Source: Thermoplasmatota archaeon
GTDB taxonomy: Archaea; Thermoplasmatota; Thermoplasmata; Thermoplasmatales; Thermoplasmataceae
Length of the DNA stretch: 64,000 bases
Assembly: GCA_023379845.1 (NCBI GenBank)
Contig: JAMCPG010000042.1
Location: 19,187 to 83,186, forward strand
Direction: 5' to 3'
The stretch's first letter is position 1, and each line of letters opens with the position of its first letter. Below, piece by piece: positions 18,956 to 28,487 of the stretch. The notes beneath the pieces are model-generated. The model ran no database searches and was not told where the DNA came from. It saw only the letters and a list, made by a program, of their open reading frames with translations. The position numbers and the translations under genes are program-made.

Positions 18956-20383
18956 CTAACGCTTCAGGATGAGGTCCCTTGTGGCCTTTATCTCGTCCAG
19001 CCTGCCCGAAGCAGTGTTCACGGGATGCTTATGCAACTCTTCCTGTGTTGACGTGACGGCCTCATGAATGAGGTCCGCGAAATCATCCAGGTCTTTCTTT
19101 GTGACGGTCTCCGTGGGTTCTATCATGAGAGCCTCCTTGACTATCAGTGGGAAATAGATCGTCGGTGCGTGCATTCCTGCATCTATGATGAACTTCGCAA
19201 TGTCAAGCGCTCTCTTTCCACTCTCCTCTGAAGAGGCGACAACCTCATGTTTCTTCAATCCAGGATGTGATATCCTGACATCATTTGATATCTTCTTTGC
19301 AAGGTAATTTGCATTCAGCACTGCCCTGTATGAGTTCATCTTTAGGCCATCAGATCCGTTTCTCTTGATGTATGACCACGCACGGAGAAGAACGCCGAAT
19401 GAACCATAGAATGATGCAATATTTCCAAGCTTGTTGTTGCTTCTATCAAGATAGTAACCGCTTTCTCCCTTGCGGACGATGGGTCCGGGGAGCAGGTCTG
19501 CGAGCTTCCTGTTTACGGCTACGGGTGCCGCTCCTGGGCCACCGCCACCATGCGGTGTCGCAAAAGTTTTGTGAAGGTTGAAGTGCACAACGTCAAAACC
19601 CATCAGTCCTGGTGAGGTTATCCCAAGTATCGCATTCAGGTTGGCGCCGTCATAGTAGAGAAGTGCTCCCTTGGAATGCACTATTTCAGCAATCTCACTT
19701 ATGTTTGGATCGAAGATGCCAAGGGTGTTCGGGTTTGTGATCATGAAGGCCGCGGTCTTGTCGGTTACAGCATATCTGAGTGCATCAAGATCCACGGTTC
19801 CCTTATCGTTTGATGGTATCTCCACGACGTTGAAACCGCCCATTGCTGCAGAAGCAGGGTTCGTGCCATGCGCAGAGTCCGGAACGACAATCTCGCGCCT
19901 GGTAGAAAGCTCTTTCCTGAGCTCAAAATACTTTCTTATCAGCAGAACGCCTGTCAGTTCCCCTTGAGCGCCTGCCAGGGGCTGTAATGATACTTCATCC
20001 ATGTCAGATATCTCCCTGAGGTATTCCTGCAGTTCGAACATTACCTGAAGGGTACCCTGGACAGACCACTCTGGCCTCAGTGGATGCATCTCGCTGAAGA
20101 ATGGCATCGATGCTATCTTGTCGGCATATTTAGGGTTGAACTTCATCGTGCATGATCCAAGCGGGTAGAATCCTGTGTCCACGGAATAGTTCATCTGGGA
20201 CAGTCTTGTGAAATGCCTGACCACATCATATTCGGCAATTACGGGAACCTTTGGCTCTTTATTCAGCATGACTGATGGCACTATGCCCTCATCATAATCC
20301 TCTGATACGGTTTCAAACGTAGTCCTGCTCTGGAGATCCTTTATAAACGGCTCATCATATTTAGCCTGCTTGAAAGACATCAT
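18956..20383 (-). CDS. gcvPB: Glycine dehydrogenase (decarboxylating) subunit 2
   Basis: A 475-residue PLP enzyme. The PLP lysine lies in HFNLHKTFATPHGGGGPGA near residue 265, and the upstream motif is GTNPASAAMGGF near 175. It forms the P-protein of the glycine cleavage system with GcvPA, decarboxylating glycine and loading the aminomethyl group on the H protein. Its start overlaps the gcvPA stop by four bases. The T, H and L components are not in this window. Confidence 0.95.
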   Translation of the reverse strand: MMSFKQAKYDEPFIKDLQSRTTFETVSEDYDEGIVPSVMLNKEPKVPVIAEYDVVRHFTRLSQMNYSVDTGFYPLGSCTMKFNPKYADKIASMPFFSEMHPLRPEWSVQGTLQVMFELQEYLREISDMDEVSLQPLAGAQGELTGVLLIRKYFELRKELSTRREIVVPDSAHGTNPASAAMGGFNVVEIPSNDKGTVDLDALRYAVTDKTAAFMITNPNTLGIFDPNISEIAEIVHSKGALLYYDGANLNAILGITSPGLMGFDVVHFNLHKTFATPHGGGGPGAAPVAVNRKLADLLPGPIVRKGESGYYLDRSNNKLGNIASFYGSFGVLLRAWSYIKRNGSDGLKMNSYRAVLNANYLAKKISNDVRISHPGLKKHEVVASSEESGKRALDIAKFIIDAGMHAPTIYFPLIVKEALMIEPTETVTKKDLDDFADLIHEAVTSTQEELHKHPVNTASGRLDEIKATRDLILKR

Positions 20384-21738
20384 ACCGCCTCCAGGGCGTG
20401 TTTAAGCTTCATCAGATCCGTTTCTTCCGTCTTCTCCGTGGTAGAGAAGAAGAATGCATTTTTGAGCCTGTCATATCTGTTCTGAATGATCCTGTCCAGC
20501 TTGACTCCTCCGAATATCTTGTTGTTCCTTAATGTCTGGTTGAGTTTCTCCTCATCGCTTTGAATGAGAAGAGGAACATCTGAAAAGCTTGTTCCGCTGA
20601 ACACGTTTGACTGTACTTTCTTGTTTCCAGATACAATTTGCCTTAGCTTGGCGGACTGGTGAATAGTTGCAAGTGCAATTTTCCTGAGGCCTGATGGTCC
20701 TACCGTAGCAAGATAGGCAAGCGCGGCAACACCCATAAGCGCCTGGTTTGTGCATATGTTGCTTGTCGCCTTCTCCCTCCTGATATGCTGCTCCCTTGTT
20801 TGAAGCGTCATGACATAGCCTCTTCTGCCGGTTGTGTCCGTTGTTTCCCCTATGAGCCTTCCAGGAGACTTTCTTGCAAGCTCCTTTCTATAGGTGAAAA
20901 TGCCGAGGTATGGTCCCCCAAAATTCTGGTGTATGCCAAGCTGCTGCCCCTCGGCCACGGCGATATCTGATCCATAGTCACCTGGCGGCTTCAACACTCC
21001 AAGGCTTATAGGATCCACATAACTTATAAGAAGTGAGTCCCCGATTACGTTCTTTACCCTGAGGACATTTTCGTCGATTACGCCATACGAATTTGGATTC
21101 TCCACTATGACCGCGGAAACATCCCCATCAATCTTGCCGGAGAGATCCTCCAGATCCAGCATGCCGGTCTTCATGTCGAATGAGTATTCCTTGAATCTGA
21201 CATCCAGGCCTGCGCAGTAATTGATAAGGATATTGCGCTTGTTTCTGTAGATGTTATCGGGGATGAGGATTGTCTTCCGGTCGTTGATCCTCACGGCCAT
21301 CCTTGCAGCCTCTCCCAATGCCGTTGGGCCATCGTACATCGATGAATTCGCGGCGTCCATGCCCATCAGATCTGATATAATGCTCTGATACTCAAAAAGC
21401 GACTGGAGCATTCCCTGGGATATCTCGGCCTGGTATGGCGTATACGCTGTCAAGAATTCAGATCTGGAAACAATCGAGTCAACCGATGAGGGGATGATAC
21501 GATCATATACGCCGCATCCCAGGAAATTAGAATATTCGTCGAATCTATTTGACTCAGAAAGCATCGTGGCTTCCTGCAGCAGCTTACACTCCGAACAGTG
21601 GGGGTCCAGATTCAGCTTCTTCTTCCGGATCTTTGGCGATATATCCGAAAAAAGGCCTTCAAAATCCTTGATTCCTAGATAATCGAGCATGGACTGATCA
21701 TAATCCAACATAAAACTCTCGTAGATATCACGTCTCAA
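20380..21738 (-). CDS. gcvPA: Glycine dehydrogenase (decarboxylating) subunit 1
   Basis: A 452-residue partner of GcvPB. Family features are SRSEFLTAYTPYQAEISQG near residue 90, NSSMYDGPTALGEAARMA near 130, and TLQTREQHIRREKATSNIC near 315. The start in the ORF track is a TTG; the first ATG (21711) would remove nine residues and is an alternative. Both subunits being separate genes is usual in archaea. The pathway feeds 5,10-methylene-tetrahydrofolate, linking to the folate genes at 26 and 41 kb. Confidence 0.94.
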   Translation of the reverse strand: MRRDIYESFMLDYDQSMLDYLGIKDFEGLFSDISPKIRKKKLNLDPHCSECKLLQEATMLSESNRFDEYSNFLGCGVYDRIIPSSVDSIVSRSEFLTAYTPYQAEISQGMLQSLFEYQSIISDLMGMDAANSSMYDGPTALGEAARMAVRINDRKTILIPDNIYRNKRNILINYCAGLDVRFKEYSFDMKTGMLDLEDLSGKIDGDVSAVIVENPNSYGVIDENVLRVKNVIGDSLLISYVDPISLGVLKPPGDYGSDIAVAEGQQLGIHQNFGGPYLGIFTYRKELARKSPGRLIGETTDTTGRRGYVMTLQTREQHIRREKATSNICTNQALMGVAALAYLATVGPSGLRKIALATIHQSAKLRQIVSGNKKVQSNVFSGTSFSDVPLLIQSDEEKLNQTLRNNKIFGGVKLDRIIQNRYDRLKNAFFFSTTEKTEETDLMKLKHALEAV

Positions 21739-21985
21739 GATATTTTACTTTTCAAACACATATAAACTATTTTGAGCATATTGAAAGAGGAAAAGCACTG
21801 CGATATTTTATCCTGAAGCACATGACACACTGGTCTTTTTGATATTGTCAGGGTTTAGCTTATTACTCTCTCAAAATGAGTGCAATGCTGAACTCATCAA
21901 AACTCCTTTTTTTTTGTCAACAATCTTCTTGTGTTACCAGATCAAGGAAGAAAGGTCAATATAAAAGAATCAAATAGTGATGTGA

Positions 21986-22813
21986 ATGAAGAAAGTCTAC
22001 TGCCCCGAATGTGGCGCGATTAATGATGCATCTTCCATTTCATGCTATTCATGCGGCTCGTTGTTGGTTGGTGCTAAACCCGTAAAGAAGGTCAGGGAAA
22101 CCAAAAACAAGGATAATCTGCAAACACCAGTGCAGAAATTTGAAAAAGGGGAAACGCTTCTTGGTGAATTTCATCCATCACCCGGCCTAAGGAGGTACTA
22201 TATAACTATAGGTGCTCTTTCGACATTCCTTTCTCTATTCGTGCCTGCAACAATCTCCCTCATCGAAAATCTCTCCTCAGCTTCCACCTCTTCCTTTAAT
22301 TCGGTTCTTTACGAAACGATTGTATATGGTGCAACTGCAATTCCTGCGTTCATTTTAGGCGCTCGTCAGATAAATTCAAGGTTTAGGAAGACAAATTACC
22401 TAATCACAAACCAGAGGGTCATACTTAACGTATGGAGGAACGGCCTCAAGGTGAGCATAATACCTTATCAGGAAATTTCCAGCTTACAGGTCGTTCAGCC
22501 CAAGTATTTCAAGAAACATGGTTTTGCTTCCGTGACTATTATTAAGAAAAAAGATTCCAATCGAATTCTGGAAAAGCTAAGGAAAAAAGATCCATTGCTT
22601 GATCCTGAAAAATTAAAGGTCATAAAGGAAGAGGAGCAGGCCATGAAAGTCCAGAAAATCAGGAAAGTTAAACGACTGAAAATCGGAGGGAATGTAATAG
22701 CAGACCTGGATGAGACGGATGCACATACGGTAATAACGCTAATAAGTCAGTACATTCAGAAGCCGGAAGCATCTAAGCCGAAGTCAAATACGTTACCCGC
22801 AGGCTCTATCTGA
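21986..22813 (+). CDS. Zinc-ribbon membrane protein with bacterial PH-like domain
   Basis: A 275-residue protein. It starts with a zinc ribbon, YCPECGAIND...CYSCGSLL (residues 4-26). Two hydrophobic segments follow at about residues 72-95 and 110-132. Then comes a PH-like domain of the YdbS/YdbT kind (NYLITNQRVILNVW, IPYQEISSLQVVQP), and a basic, Lys-rich C-terminal region. Proteins like this are membrane-bound with no assigned reaction. It stands alone; a run of nine T residues lies about 70 bases upstream. Confidence 0.65.
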   Translation: MKKVYCPECGAINDASSISCYSCGSLLVGAKPVKKVRETKNKDNLQTPVQKFEKGETLLGEFHPSPGLRRYYITIGALSTFLSLFVPATISLIENLSSASTSSFNSVLYETIVYGATAIPAFILGARQINSRFRKTNYLITNQRVILNVWRNGLKVSIIPYQEISSLQVVQPKYFKKHGFASVTIIKKKDSNRILEKLRKKDPLLDPEKLKVIKEEEQAMKVQKIRKVKRLKIGGNVIADLDETDAHTVITLISQYIQKPEASKPKSNTLPAGSI

Positions 22814-22936
22814 TCTGCACGAGACTTCTGGTCATACTGTTGGGTTCAAAACAACTTATGATGATAAATAGAGAACCTTTAAACATCCTTATAATAAAAA
22901 ATTCTCAAGAAAAATATAGGGTCAATTACAAGAAGA

Positions 22937-23206
22937 TTACTTGTACTTGACCTTGCTGGACGCTCTGAATACGAATTTCTTCTTTGACGGCACATCGATT
23001 ATTTTTCTTGTCTGCGGGTTTCTTGCCTTCCTTGCCTGCTGGGTCTTGCGTTCAAATATTCCAAAGCCTGCAAGGTTGATCTTTGATCCCCTGTTTGCTT
23101 CAGCAACGACGTTGTCCAAAAATGTCTTGATGACGTTCCTGGCCTGTTTCTGGGTTGTTGAAGTCTTCTTTGAGACCGTCTTTGAGAGTTCGCTTATTCC
23201 TACCAT
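22937..23206 (-). CDS. HU-family DNA-binding protein (HTa-like)
   Basis: An 89-residue protein with the whole HU/IHF pattern: helical N-terminal half, then INLAGFGIFERKTQQARKARNPQT (the beta-arm signature) and a basic tail. In Thermoplasma the homologue HTa is the main chromatin protein and is thought to have come from bacteria. No histone gene was seen in this window. It has an unusually strong ribosome site, GGAGGTG, and a TATA-like box, both listed below, which suit a highly expressed protein. Confidence 0.95.
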   Translation of the reverse strand: MVGISELSKTVSKKTSTTQKQARNVIKTFLDNVVAEANRGSKINLAGFGIFERKTQQARKARNPQTRKIIDVPSKKKFVFRASSKVKYK

Positions 23207-23210
23207 TTGG

Positions 23211-23254
23211 CACCTCCTACATGTGTATTCACAAATTAGTATTAAAATATTTTG
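23211..23254 (-). promoter_or_regulatory. Promoter and strong ribosome site of the HU gene
   Basis: On the minus strand a TATA-like AAAATATTTTAAT (23242-23254) is followed by GGAGGTG (23211-23217), which ends five bases before the ATG at 23206. Spacing fits a 5' leader of about 15-20 bases carrying a Shine-Dalgarno site, in contrast to the leaderless look of many neighbours. Confidence 0.6.
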
Positions 23255-23672
23255 ATTAGGTTTTTAATGCGTATGCTAAAATGCGTTATTTTAGCAAATT
23301 CAATTATTTGCATAAAAAAAATATCATATAAATAAAGTGGAGGAATTATCATAGCAGTGTTGCTTTCACCTTATATCGTATAGTAAATCCCTAGCCCTTG
23401 AGCATAATATTATTGCACGTGCATAATAGTGAAATGATTCTCTGGAACATAAACGGATGCTCAACTTTATGAATGATAGAGCTTCCAATTTCTATCTGGA
23501 AAATGAGATAACCCAGCTAAATTCAGTTTAGGCAGATCTCAAACGCTTTGCACCTGAAGTCAACCATGCATCAAAAATAATTTCCTTGCACCTAAAAGAC
23601 AAGAAAAACATGGATTCGGGTGCAGTACCGATATCAAATAAATTCTTAAATATTCATTATTGATCAGCGCCA
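23255..23672. other. Intergenic region with a broken small reading frame
   Basis: From ATG at 23457 to TGA at 23661-23663 there is a 68-codon frame (MLNFMNDRASNFYLENEI..., then ADLKRFAPEVNHASKII...) interrupted by one in-frame TAG at 23529. The composition is helical and charged, like a real protein, but no family was recognised. It is most likely a decayed small gene. A TATA-like TTAAATATT (23646-23654) lies 19-27 bases before the spermidine synthase GTG. The rest (23255-23430) shows nothing but A/T-rich DNA. Confidence 0.35.
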
Positions 23673-24494
23673 GTGAAATTAATAGAGAACTGGTTTTCGG
23701 AAAGATACTCGGACAACCTGCAGCTTTCTTTCAGGGTGAAGGATCAGCTACTATCTGTACGCACTGACTTCCAGCGGATTGATCTTTTCGAGACATTTGA
23801 CTTTGGTAAATTACTCACGATTGATGGTACAGTCCAGCTCACCGAGTATGATGAGCACATCTATCATGAGATGATAACTATGCTGCCCTTCTACGCATTC
23901 GGCATAAAGTCTGATTCTGCTCTTGTCATCGGTGGTGGCGACGGAGGGACCGCCACAGGCCTCTTGTCTCTCGGTTTTAACAGCGTGACTAACGTGGAAA
24001 TTGACTCCCAGGTGGTCGAGGTCTCAAAGAAATTCTTCCCAAACCTCTCCTCTGCATTCAAGGATAAGAGATGCAACCTCATAATAGACGATGGCATTAA
24101 ATACGCAAAGAACTCAAAAAACAAGTTCGATTTTATCCTTGTGGACAGCACCGATCCAGAGGGTCCTGCAGAAGGTCTCTTCTCTGTTGAATTCTACCAT
24201 TCTATTCATGACGCACTCAAGGAAGGAGGTGTTGCGGTTACACAGTCCGGTTCACCACTGTACCAGCCAAAGGCAATAAAACTCGCAAACAGCGGTATGA
24301 AAAAGGTCTTCAAGCATGTGTATACATATTGCTGCTTCATACCAACCTACCCAAGCGGTTTCTGGTCTTTCACGATGGGCTCCGATTCTGACCTGGATTT
24401 CCAGAAAGACGTGCGCCACGGAAAGTACTTCAACTCTGAAATTTTGCATGGGGCACTAAAACTCCCGCAGTTTGTCAGGGACATGATTGAATAA
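23673..24494 (+). CDS. speE: Polyamine aminopropyltransferase (spermidine synthase)
   Basis: A 273-residue protein. It starts at GTG and contains the dcSAM-binding motif [12 protein letters not shown] near residue 88, YDEHIYHEM near 60 and [13 protein letters not shown] near 153. It transfers an aminopropyl group from decarboxylated SAM to putrescine or a longer amine; the acceptor cannot be fixed from reading. The by-product methylthioadenosine is the substrate of the mtnP product. A TATA-like box about 20 bases upstream suggests a leaderless message. Confidence 0.92.
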   Translation: MKLIENWFSERYSDNLQLSFRVKDQLLSVRTDFQRIDLFETFDFGKLLTIDGTVQLTEYDEHIYHEMITMLPFYAFGIKSDSALVIGGGDGGTATGLLSLGFNSVTNVEIDSQVVEVSKKFFPNLSSAFKDKRCNLIIDDGIKYAKNSKNKFDFILVDSTDPEGPAEGLFSVEFYHSIHDALKEGGVAVTQSGSPLYQPKAIKLANSGMKKVFKHVYTYCCFIPTYPSGFWSFTMGSDSDLDFQKDVRHGKYFNSEILHGALKLPQFVRDMIE

Positions 24495-24497
24495 GTT

Positions 24498-24875
24498 TCA
24501 GCCCTTGTAGTTCCAGCGGGTCTTTGCTTCCCGAAGTTTTTCTTCGAATGCAGGGCCCAGCTTGTATGCGATCTGCTCAAGTTCCTTAAGGTTCTTGATA
24601 AAATTCTGCTTGCTGCTTCCGGAAATTATGTTTGTGAATTTCTTCGCATCGGAAAGAAATTTCAGGTAAAGATATATGAAGAGAATAAGGCCTATCATGC
24701 TCACGACAAAAATCCAGTACATCCAGTTCCCTGTCGATGCGAAAGAAAGGCCGGCCTTGATAACTGCCTGGTTTCCGATAAGAAGATTATTGAAGACTAT
24801 GACGAAAATGACTATTGAAACTGCCGCCAGGATGATGTAAACGTATGACTGGATGGATCTGAAGGAGAATTTCAT
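24498..24875 (-). CDS. Small two-helix membrane protein, unknown function
   Basis: A 125-residue protein with two transmembrane segments (about residues 12-34 and 48-72) and a soluble, charged C-terminal helix region (KNLKELEQIAYKLGPAFEEKLREA). It resembles short Thermoplasma membrane proteins of the DUF3198 type, but this is from memory and unchecked. ATG at 24875 is preferred to the GTG two codons earlier because GGTGTGAG lies just before it. It converges on speE with a three-base gap. Confidence 0.6.
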   Translation of the reverse strand: MKFSFRSIQSYVYIILAAVSIVIFVIVFNNLLIGNQAVIKAGLSFASTGNWMYWIFVVSMIGLILFIYLYLKFLSDAKKFTNIISGSSKQNFIKNLKELEQIAYKLGPAFEEKLREAKTRWNYKG

Positions 24876-25048
24876 ACTCACACCGTAAATAAAAATTCTA
24901 TTTTAAGGTTCGTCCAAATTTTCAGTATGCATTTACGCTTAAGGATTGGCTTGATGGCATGCGCTTATGACCGAGCAAGCTGAGGAATAGCGCACTCATG
25001 ACTAACGAATTGGATTTCTCCTTATTCACATCCCCTGGACCGGGGACG

Positions 25049-25843
25049 TTAATCATCCCCACTTACGAGAGATTGCAAAGCAGTTCTTACCGCAGGCCTC
25101 ATAGCTTCAATTATCTGCCTTGCACTCCCAGTGTATTCTTCCATCTGTATTGAGCATGTCTTCAATCCAAGATTGATTTCCCTGACCCTGTTGCATATCC
25201 TGAAAACAATCTTTAAGCCCATTTCATTGAAATCATCAGTGATATCATTGCATTGCCGCAAAGCCAGTTCATCCATCGTGGTCACCAGAACAAAACTTGC
25301 CTCTGTCAACCCCTTCCATGTTGCTTCGGCAAGATCTCTCCAGGAATTAATGATCGAGAGAGCTCTGGAAACCCTGAATTTCTTCTTTAGCTTCAGGTAG
25401 AACTTTATGTCCCTGTTTAAGTGGCTATAGAAATCCCTCTCCAGTGCAAGCAGGTGCATCGTTGAAGAGGATGCTGGCGTGTCCCAGACAATGAAGTCGT
25501 ATTCCTTCGACCGTTCAAGTTCAATCAGGTTTGATATTATGAATTCCTCGGGAACACCAGGTGCCGTCGATATATGATGAACGAGTTCATAATCCGCATC
25601 AATGAACTCCCTTGCAATATCCAACACCTCCGCCCCATATTTTTCCTCCCATTTTTTCGCGACCTCACTCTCTGAAAGCTCCATCACAGAAACATTGTCC
25701 TTGGCATTGAAGATAGACTTAAGTGAAGGCATGAAATCAGTTGAGACGATCATCGTTTTACCTGACTTTGAAAGCTCCAGGGCAAAGGCGCTTGAAACTG
25801 AAGTTTTACCCACCCCTCCCTTTCCGACGAAAGCTATGATCAT
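25049..25843 (-). CDS. ArsA/Get3-like P-loop ATPase
   Basis: A 264-residue ATPase with the deviant Walker A GKGGVGKTS at residues 7-15, a switch region STDFMPSLKSIF near 35, and VWDTPASSSTMHLL near 119. This is the layout of the ArsA/Get3/MinD group, which bind ATP as dimers. It is shorter than typical Get3 (over 300 residues) and no treble-clef CxxC is seen, so a tail-anchored-protein role is doubtful. It may serve metal or cofactor delivery. It is transcribed alone. Confidence 0.75.
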   Translation of the reverse strand: MIIAFVGKGGVGKTSVSSAFALELSKSGKTMIVSTDFMPSLKSIFNAKDNVSVMELSESEVAKKWEEKYGAEVLDIAREFIDADYELVHHISTAPGVPEEFIISNLIELERSKEYDFIVWDTPASSSTMHLLALERDFYSHLNRDIKFYLKLKKKFRVSRALSIINSWRDLAEATWKGLTEASFVLVTTMDELALRQCNDITDDFNEMGLKIVFRICNRVREINLGLKTCSIQMEEYTGSARQIIEAMRPAVRTALQSLVSGDD

Positions 25844-26048
25844 GACAGGCTATTCCCGATAAGCTATAAAGGGAAACGCATAACTTTTCAGGTCCTTTTA
25901 ATGATCTTCCATCATTTTTGCATTGATAAACTGTTTCCAAAATTCATAATAGAATGTGATTTGCTCGTTACCTCGTACATGGGATGTTGCGGTCCCCTGT
26001 CATGGCTGGGCAAGGAAAAAGTGATTTATCTCCGCTGCATTGTCGGTC

Positions 26049-27554
26049 ATGAACATATTAGCCAGCGTATTCGACAAGAACGGTCTTGACTCCTTTCTCA
26101 AGGAAATTCTGCGGGAAGGGGATGTGGTTTATGCGACCGGAAAAACTGCTGATTTTCTGAACTCATCCAAGATGAATGCGATCAGTACATCCAAGCTTTC
26201 TGGCTTTGATGAATTACTTGGCGGAAGGGTAAAGACCCTTGTGCCTTCAATATTCGCAGGCATACTGTCAAATCGCGACCCCAAGAGCAACGAGGAAATG
26301 AAGGCTATGAAATTCCCGCTCTTTGACATGGTGATATCTAATCTATACCCTTTTAAGGAAGCTGCAGCCAGTGGTGATTTGAACGCAATGATAGAGAATA
26401 TTGACATTGGAGGCGTATCGCTTATACGCGCTGCCGCCAAGAATTATGCCCATGTTGCCGTGATAACATCAAAAGATCAATACGACATGATTTCCAGAAT
26501 CATACACGAGGAGGGTTCAGTTCCTCTCAACGTAAGGCAGGATCTTGCGCTGAAAGCGTTTTGGTTAGCTGCCAGTTATGACATTGAGATATACAATTCA
26601 CTTTCCGGGAAACTGTCGCCGGAACACAAAATGGATAACCTCTTCCTTGGCCTCAACGGAGGAAGAAAGCTCAGGTATGGCGAGAACCCGGATCAGGAAG
26701 CATATATGTACCAGCGAAATGGATTGACAGGAATTCCTGGTGCCTTCCAGATGTCTGGCAAGGAAATGTCCTACAATAACATACTTGACTCAAACGCCGC
26801 ATTCGAGACAGTAACGGAGTTCCAGGAACCAACGATAGTTATAGTGAAGCACCTGACACCATGCGGTGTGGCTTCCGCAAAAAATCTTTCTGAGGCCTAT
26901 ACTAGGGCATTCGAGGCCGATCCGGAATCCGCTTACGGGTTCGTGATGGCATCCAACGCAGATATCGACGCCGAGACCGCTTCACTGATCGCAAAGAACT
27001 TTGCCGAAGCTGTCGTTGCGCCTTCATACTCCAGGGAAGGCTTCGAGATATTGAGGAAGAGGAAGAACCTCAGGATTCTCAGGACCAGCATGAGCCCCGA
27101 TAAAGGATTGAGGTTCCGATCCGTGTCCGGAGGCATACTTGCTCAGACGCCGCTGCTGGCAACCCCTGTTCTTCCCGTCCTGAAGACAACGGTTGCGGCA
27201 AGCGACGATGCAATGTCGGACCTTATATTCGCCTGGAAGGTAGTGGCACATGCAAGAAGCAACGCGATTGTGCTCGCAAAGTCAAGGGCAGTGACAGGGA
27301 TGGGATCAGGGCAGACCTCTAGGATACGGGCATTGAAGATTGCGGGCGAGCTGGCGGGCGAAAAAGCAAAGGGCTCTGTGCTTGCTTCGGACGCATTCTT
27401 CCCATTCTCTGACAGCGTGGAGGAGGCAAGGAGGCTCGGCATTTCTGCAATAATACAGCCGGGTGGTTCTATCAGGGACGATGAGGTCATAGCAAAATGC
27501 GAGGAATATTCGATTCCATTGTACTTTACAGGTAAACGTGTATTCCTGCACTGA
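26049..27554 (+). CDS. purH: Bifunctional AICAR formyltransferase/IMP cyclohydrolase
   Basis: A 501-residue protein covering both PurH domains. The N-terminal MGS-like cyclohydrolase part contains NLYPFKEAAASGD and ENIDIGGVSLIRAAAKNY near residues 105-140. The transformylase part contains LRYGENPDQEAYMY near 215 and IVKHLTPCGVASA near 275. It makes the last two steps of IMP synthesis using 10-formyl-tetrahydrofolate. Many archaea use PurP and PurO instead, so the bacterial-type PurH points to folate use here. ATG at 26049 is preferred to the TTG at 26040. Confidence 0.95.
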   Translation: MNILASVFDKNGLDSFLKEILREGDVVYATGKTADFLNSSKMNAISTSKLSGFDELLGGRVKTLVPSIFAGILSNRDPKSNEEMKAMKFPLFDMVISNLYPFKEAAASGDLNAMIENIDIGGVSLIRAAAKNYAHVAVITSKDQYDMISRIIHEEGSVPLNVRQDLALKAFWLAASYDIEIYNSLSGKLSPEHKMDNLFLGLNGGRKLRYGENPDQEAYMYQRNGLTGIPGAFQMSGKEMSYNNILDSNAAFETVTEFQEPTIVIVKHLTPCGVASAKNLSEAYTRAFEADPESAYGFVMASNADIDAETASLIAKNFAEAVVAPSYSREGFEILRKRKNLRILRTSMSPDKGLRFRSVSGGILAQTPLLATPVLPVLKTTVAASDDAMSDLIFAWKVVAHARSNAIVLAKSRAVTGMGSGQTSRIRALKIAGELAGEKAKGSVLASDAFFPFSDSVEEARRLGISAIIQPGGSIRDDEVIAKCEEYSIPLYFTGKRVFLH

Positions 27555-27557
27555 AAT

Positions 27558-28487
27558 TCATAACATTGCAAGAAGAAGAGCAACAGCAAAGCCGGCTATG
27601 ACTCCACCATTAATCGCAGGCAGACCCGGCGCAGGTCTCCTCTTCATGAAGAACATCAGGTAGATCATTCCCACAATCCCTCCAACAAACGGCAGGAAGA
27701 AGAATGCCAGTGAAAAGTGCCTGCCGATTCCATAGACCGTAGAAGAGACCACAAGTACCGTAGGAATGGCAACATCGCCAAAACCAAGCAGTACTGCCTT
27801 ATTATCGCCCCTGTTCTCGATCGAAAGCGACGACATGTCGAAGTCTGAAGATTCGGGGACAACGAATAGCATTGGAATGCTTTCGTCCAGTGCAACCTTT
27901 GCCAGCGTGATCATGTGCTTAGTCTTGAACACTGAGATGTAGTCATAGACAGCAAGTATGATCAGCAGGGCTAGGGCAAACCAGACACCGAGGAAAAGGC
28001 TCCATATCGATGCTATACCTATTGCCATTATCAGTCCTGTTATATTGACCACAATCCAGTTCGGCTTCGTGAACAGTTCATAGCCGATAAATGCGGGTGG
28101 AACCAGCCATATGAGATAAAAGTCAACCGTGAACATGTTGGGGAGCTGAGGAAATGGGGTATATATAATATACAGGAAATAATACTGCAGATATGCGTAG
28201 GCATAGTCTGAAACAACCAGTGCTACAAAGAAGACAACGTAAACCATGACAAACAGGAAGACGTACCTGATCGATCTTCCCTTGTTCCTCCTGGCTAGGA
28301 AGAGTATCAAGAGCGTGATCAAGATGGTCGCGACGATATAAACTATAAAGTAACCAAAGCTCTCTGAAGTGCTGGAACTGCCCTGATAACCAGACGATGT
28401 GAGGCCTTCAGTGAAGAGGACTGCGAGCACCGATGCTATGACATATATAATTATTGTCCAGGCTTCAGGACTTAACTTTCTCTTCAT
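27558..28487 (-). CDS. Presenilin-type (A22) intramembrane aspartyl protease
   Basis: A 309-residue membrane protein with about nine transmembrane segments. The two catalytic Asp motifs are visible: VYDYIS near residue 178 and GFGD near 232 (GxGD), with PGLPAIN near 290 taking the place of the PAL motif. This is the archaeal presenilin/signal-peptide-peptidase homologue group, which cuts within membrane helices. The ORF track extends to 28751 over the topA gene, but the extra 88 residues are a shadow; ATG at 28487 overlaps the topA end by 23 bases, so the two are coupled. It ends three bases from purH. Confidence 0.88.
   Translation of the reverse strand: MKRKLSPEAWTIIIYVIASVLAVLFTEGLTSSGYQGSSSTSESFGYFIVYIVATILITLLILFLARRNKGRSIRYVFLFVMVYVVFFVALVVSDYAYAYLQYYFLYIIYTPFPQLPNMFTVDFYLIWLVPPAFIGYELFTKPNWIVVNITGLIMAIGIASIWSLFLGVWFALALLIILAVYDYISVFKTKHMITLAKVALDESIPMLFVVPESSDFDMSSLSIENRGDNKAVLLGFGDVAIPTVLVVSSTVYGIGRHFSLAFFFLPFVGGIVGMIYLMFFMKRRPAPGLPAINGGVIAGFAVALLLAML

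Noticed and set aside
23529-23531. TAG read as pyrrolysine
   Set aside because: No pyl genes in the window and the lineage is not known to use pyrrolysine; gene decay is simpler.
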